Positions 63,501-64,000 of a DNA stretch of 64,000 nucleotides are shown here, in pieces. How positions within the stretch are numbered: the stretch's first letter is position 1; each line of letters starts with the position of its first letter. This DNA comes from Zopfochytrium polystomum (lineage: Eukaryota; Chytridiomycota; Chytridiomycetes; Chytridiales; Chytridiaceae). The stretch is from contig JAIVFJ010000066.1 of the NCBI GenBank assembly GCA_025765615.1, forward strand, positions 235,314 through 299,313. The letters are read 5' to 3'. Under the pieces are notes generated by a model that did no database searches, had not been told where the DNA came from, and was given only the letters and a program-made list of their open reading frames with translations. The translations under genes and the position numbers were made by a program.

Positions 63501-64000
63501 ATGTCTTCGGCCGTCGTGCACCCTGGCTCCGACACCCACCTGGAGTCCCCGTCCGTGCACAGCTCGGTACCCGACCGCGCAAACTCGGACGGCACCATGG
63601 TCGAGCCCGACGATGACACCGCCGCCGCCGAACTGGACGGAATCCCAATCAAACCCATTTCCGCCGCCGCGATATCGGCCGCGACCGCAGCGCGGCTCGG
63701 CGTCTCGTCGATGCACCACCCCGCCCCAACGACGCCGTTGTCCTCCGCGTCCTTGGCGACCGCCGCCCCGGCCGCAGCATCCACCCTGCCGACGACCCCG
63801 AAGCGGCAGGCCGCGCCGCCGGCCTCCCCCGCCTCCGCGAACGGAACATCCGCAACCTCCACCTCGCCCGCTCCGTCCTTCACCCGCGTCTCGGAGCGCC
63901 AGGGTGCCCTGGGCTTCCTGGGCGGCACCGGCGTCGGCGCGCACCGCGCGCTACTTCGGCCGCGAGACAAAGCGCGCGGCCGCCACGACCGCAACGCTCC
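63501..64000 (+). CDS. 5' part of an unknown A/S/T/P-rich protein (runs off the right edge)
   Basis: A plus-strand frame from ATG 63501 stays open to the window end (166 codons). It reads MSSAVVHPGSDTHLESPSVH then ELDGIPIKPISAAAISAATA, with an A/T/S/P-rich middle and the end SFTRVSERQGALGFLGG. Composition and an open frame in high-GC sequence support coding; the final part may run into an intron or frame change. No domain is visible. The start is chosen because ACACAGC directly precedes it and it gives the longest protein-like frame. Confidence 0.6.
   Translation, partial: MSSAVVHPGSDTHLESPSVHSSVPDRANSDGTMVEPDDDTAAAELDGIPIKPISAAAISAATAARLGVSSMHHPAPTTPLSSASLATAAPAAASTLPTTPKRQAAPPASPASANGTSATSTSPAPSFTRVSERQGALGFLGGTGVGAHRALLRPRDKARGRHDRNA

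Noticed and set aside
1..64000. CRISPR arrays, operons or ribosome-binding sites
   Set aside because: The genes have spliceosomal introns and the repeats are eukaryotic transposons and microsatellites; no regularly spaced repeat-spacer array was seen.

Overview
The window looks like a nuclear contig of a fungus, most likely an early-diverging (zoosporic, chytrid-like) lineage. The evidence is short GT-AG introns, GC-rich alanine/serine/proline-rich coding sequence, secreted LysM proteins, an SH3-tailed surface protein and a chromodomain Ty3/gypsy element. No lineage can be fixed from one window. Microsatellites and homopolymers are extremely common.

Host genes, left to right: the 5' part of a Q-rich protein (1-581, minus); a large disordered protein (10231-12843, plus); a three-KH-domain RNA-binding protein (17960-21042, plus, three exons); a membrane protein with a cytoplasmic SH3 domain (29424-31740, minus, two exons); the mismatch-repair protein PMS1 (32834-36753, minus, 16 exons rebuilt with every phase matching); a tandem cluster of three secreted LysM-CAP proteins (37529-43844, minus); a single-pass membrane protein with a probable frameshift (54755-56345, plus); a hemerythrin-like protein (57454-58721, minus, five exons, one GC-AG intron); and the 5' part of an unknown protein (63501-64000, plus).

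Mobile DNA fills three blocks. One Ty3/gypsy chromovirus family is present as an intact plus copy (3383-8845), a 3.1-kb internally deleted minus copy (23324-26444), an intact minus copy (48022-53326), a solo LTR (60318-60626) and two LTR fragments. All four LTR-bounded copies have perfect 5-bp target duplications. The LTR carries a long 5-bp-phased array of GAA/TTC pentamers, which is a heat-shock-element pattern. The predicted transcript start is perfectly complementary over 11 nt to a site just after the 5' LTR, the hallmark of Tf1/sushi-type self-priming. Other repeats are a 230-bp element with terminal inverted repeats, a roughly 0.7-kb TATA-bearing repeat that two gypsy copies have entered, a tRNA-derived SINE, a Tc1/mariner remnant, and a rearranged block of unrecognised protein-like sequence at 44.6-47.4 kb.

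The strongest candidates for something undescribed are the heat-shock-like, self-priming retrotransposon family with its domain-stripped derivative, the LysM-CAP cluster with a shared N-terminal motif, and the 44.6-47.4 kb mosaic.
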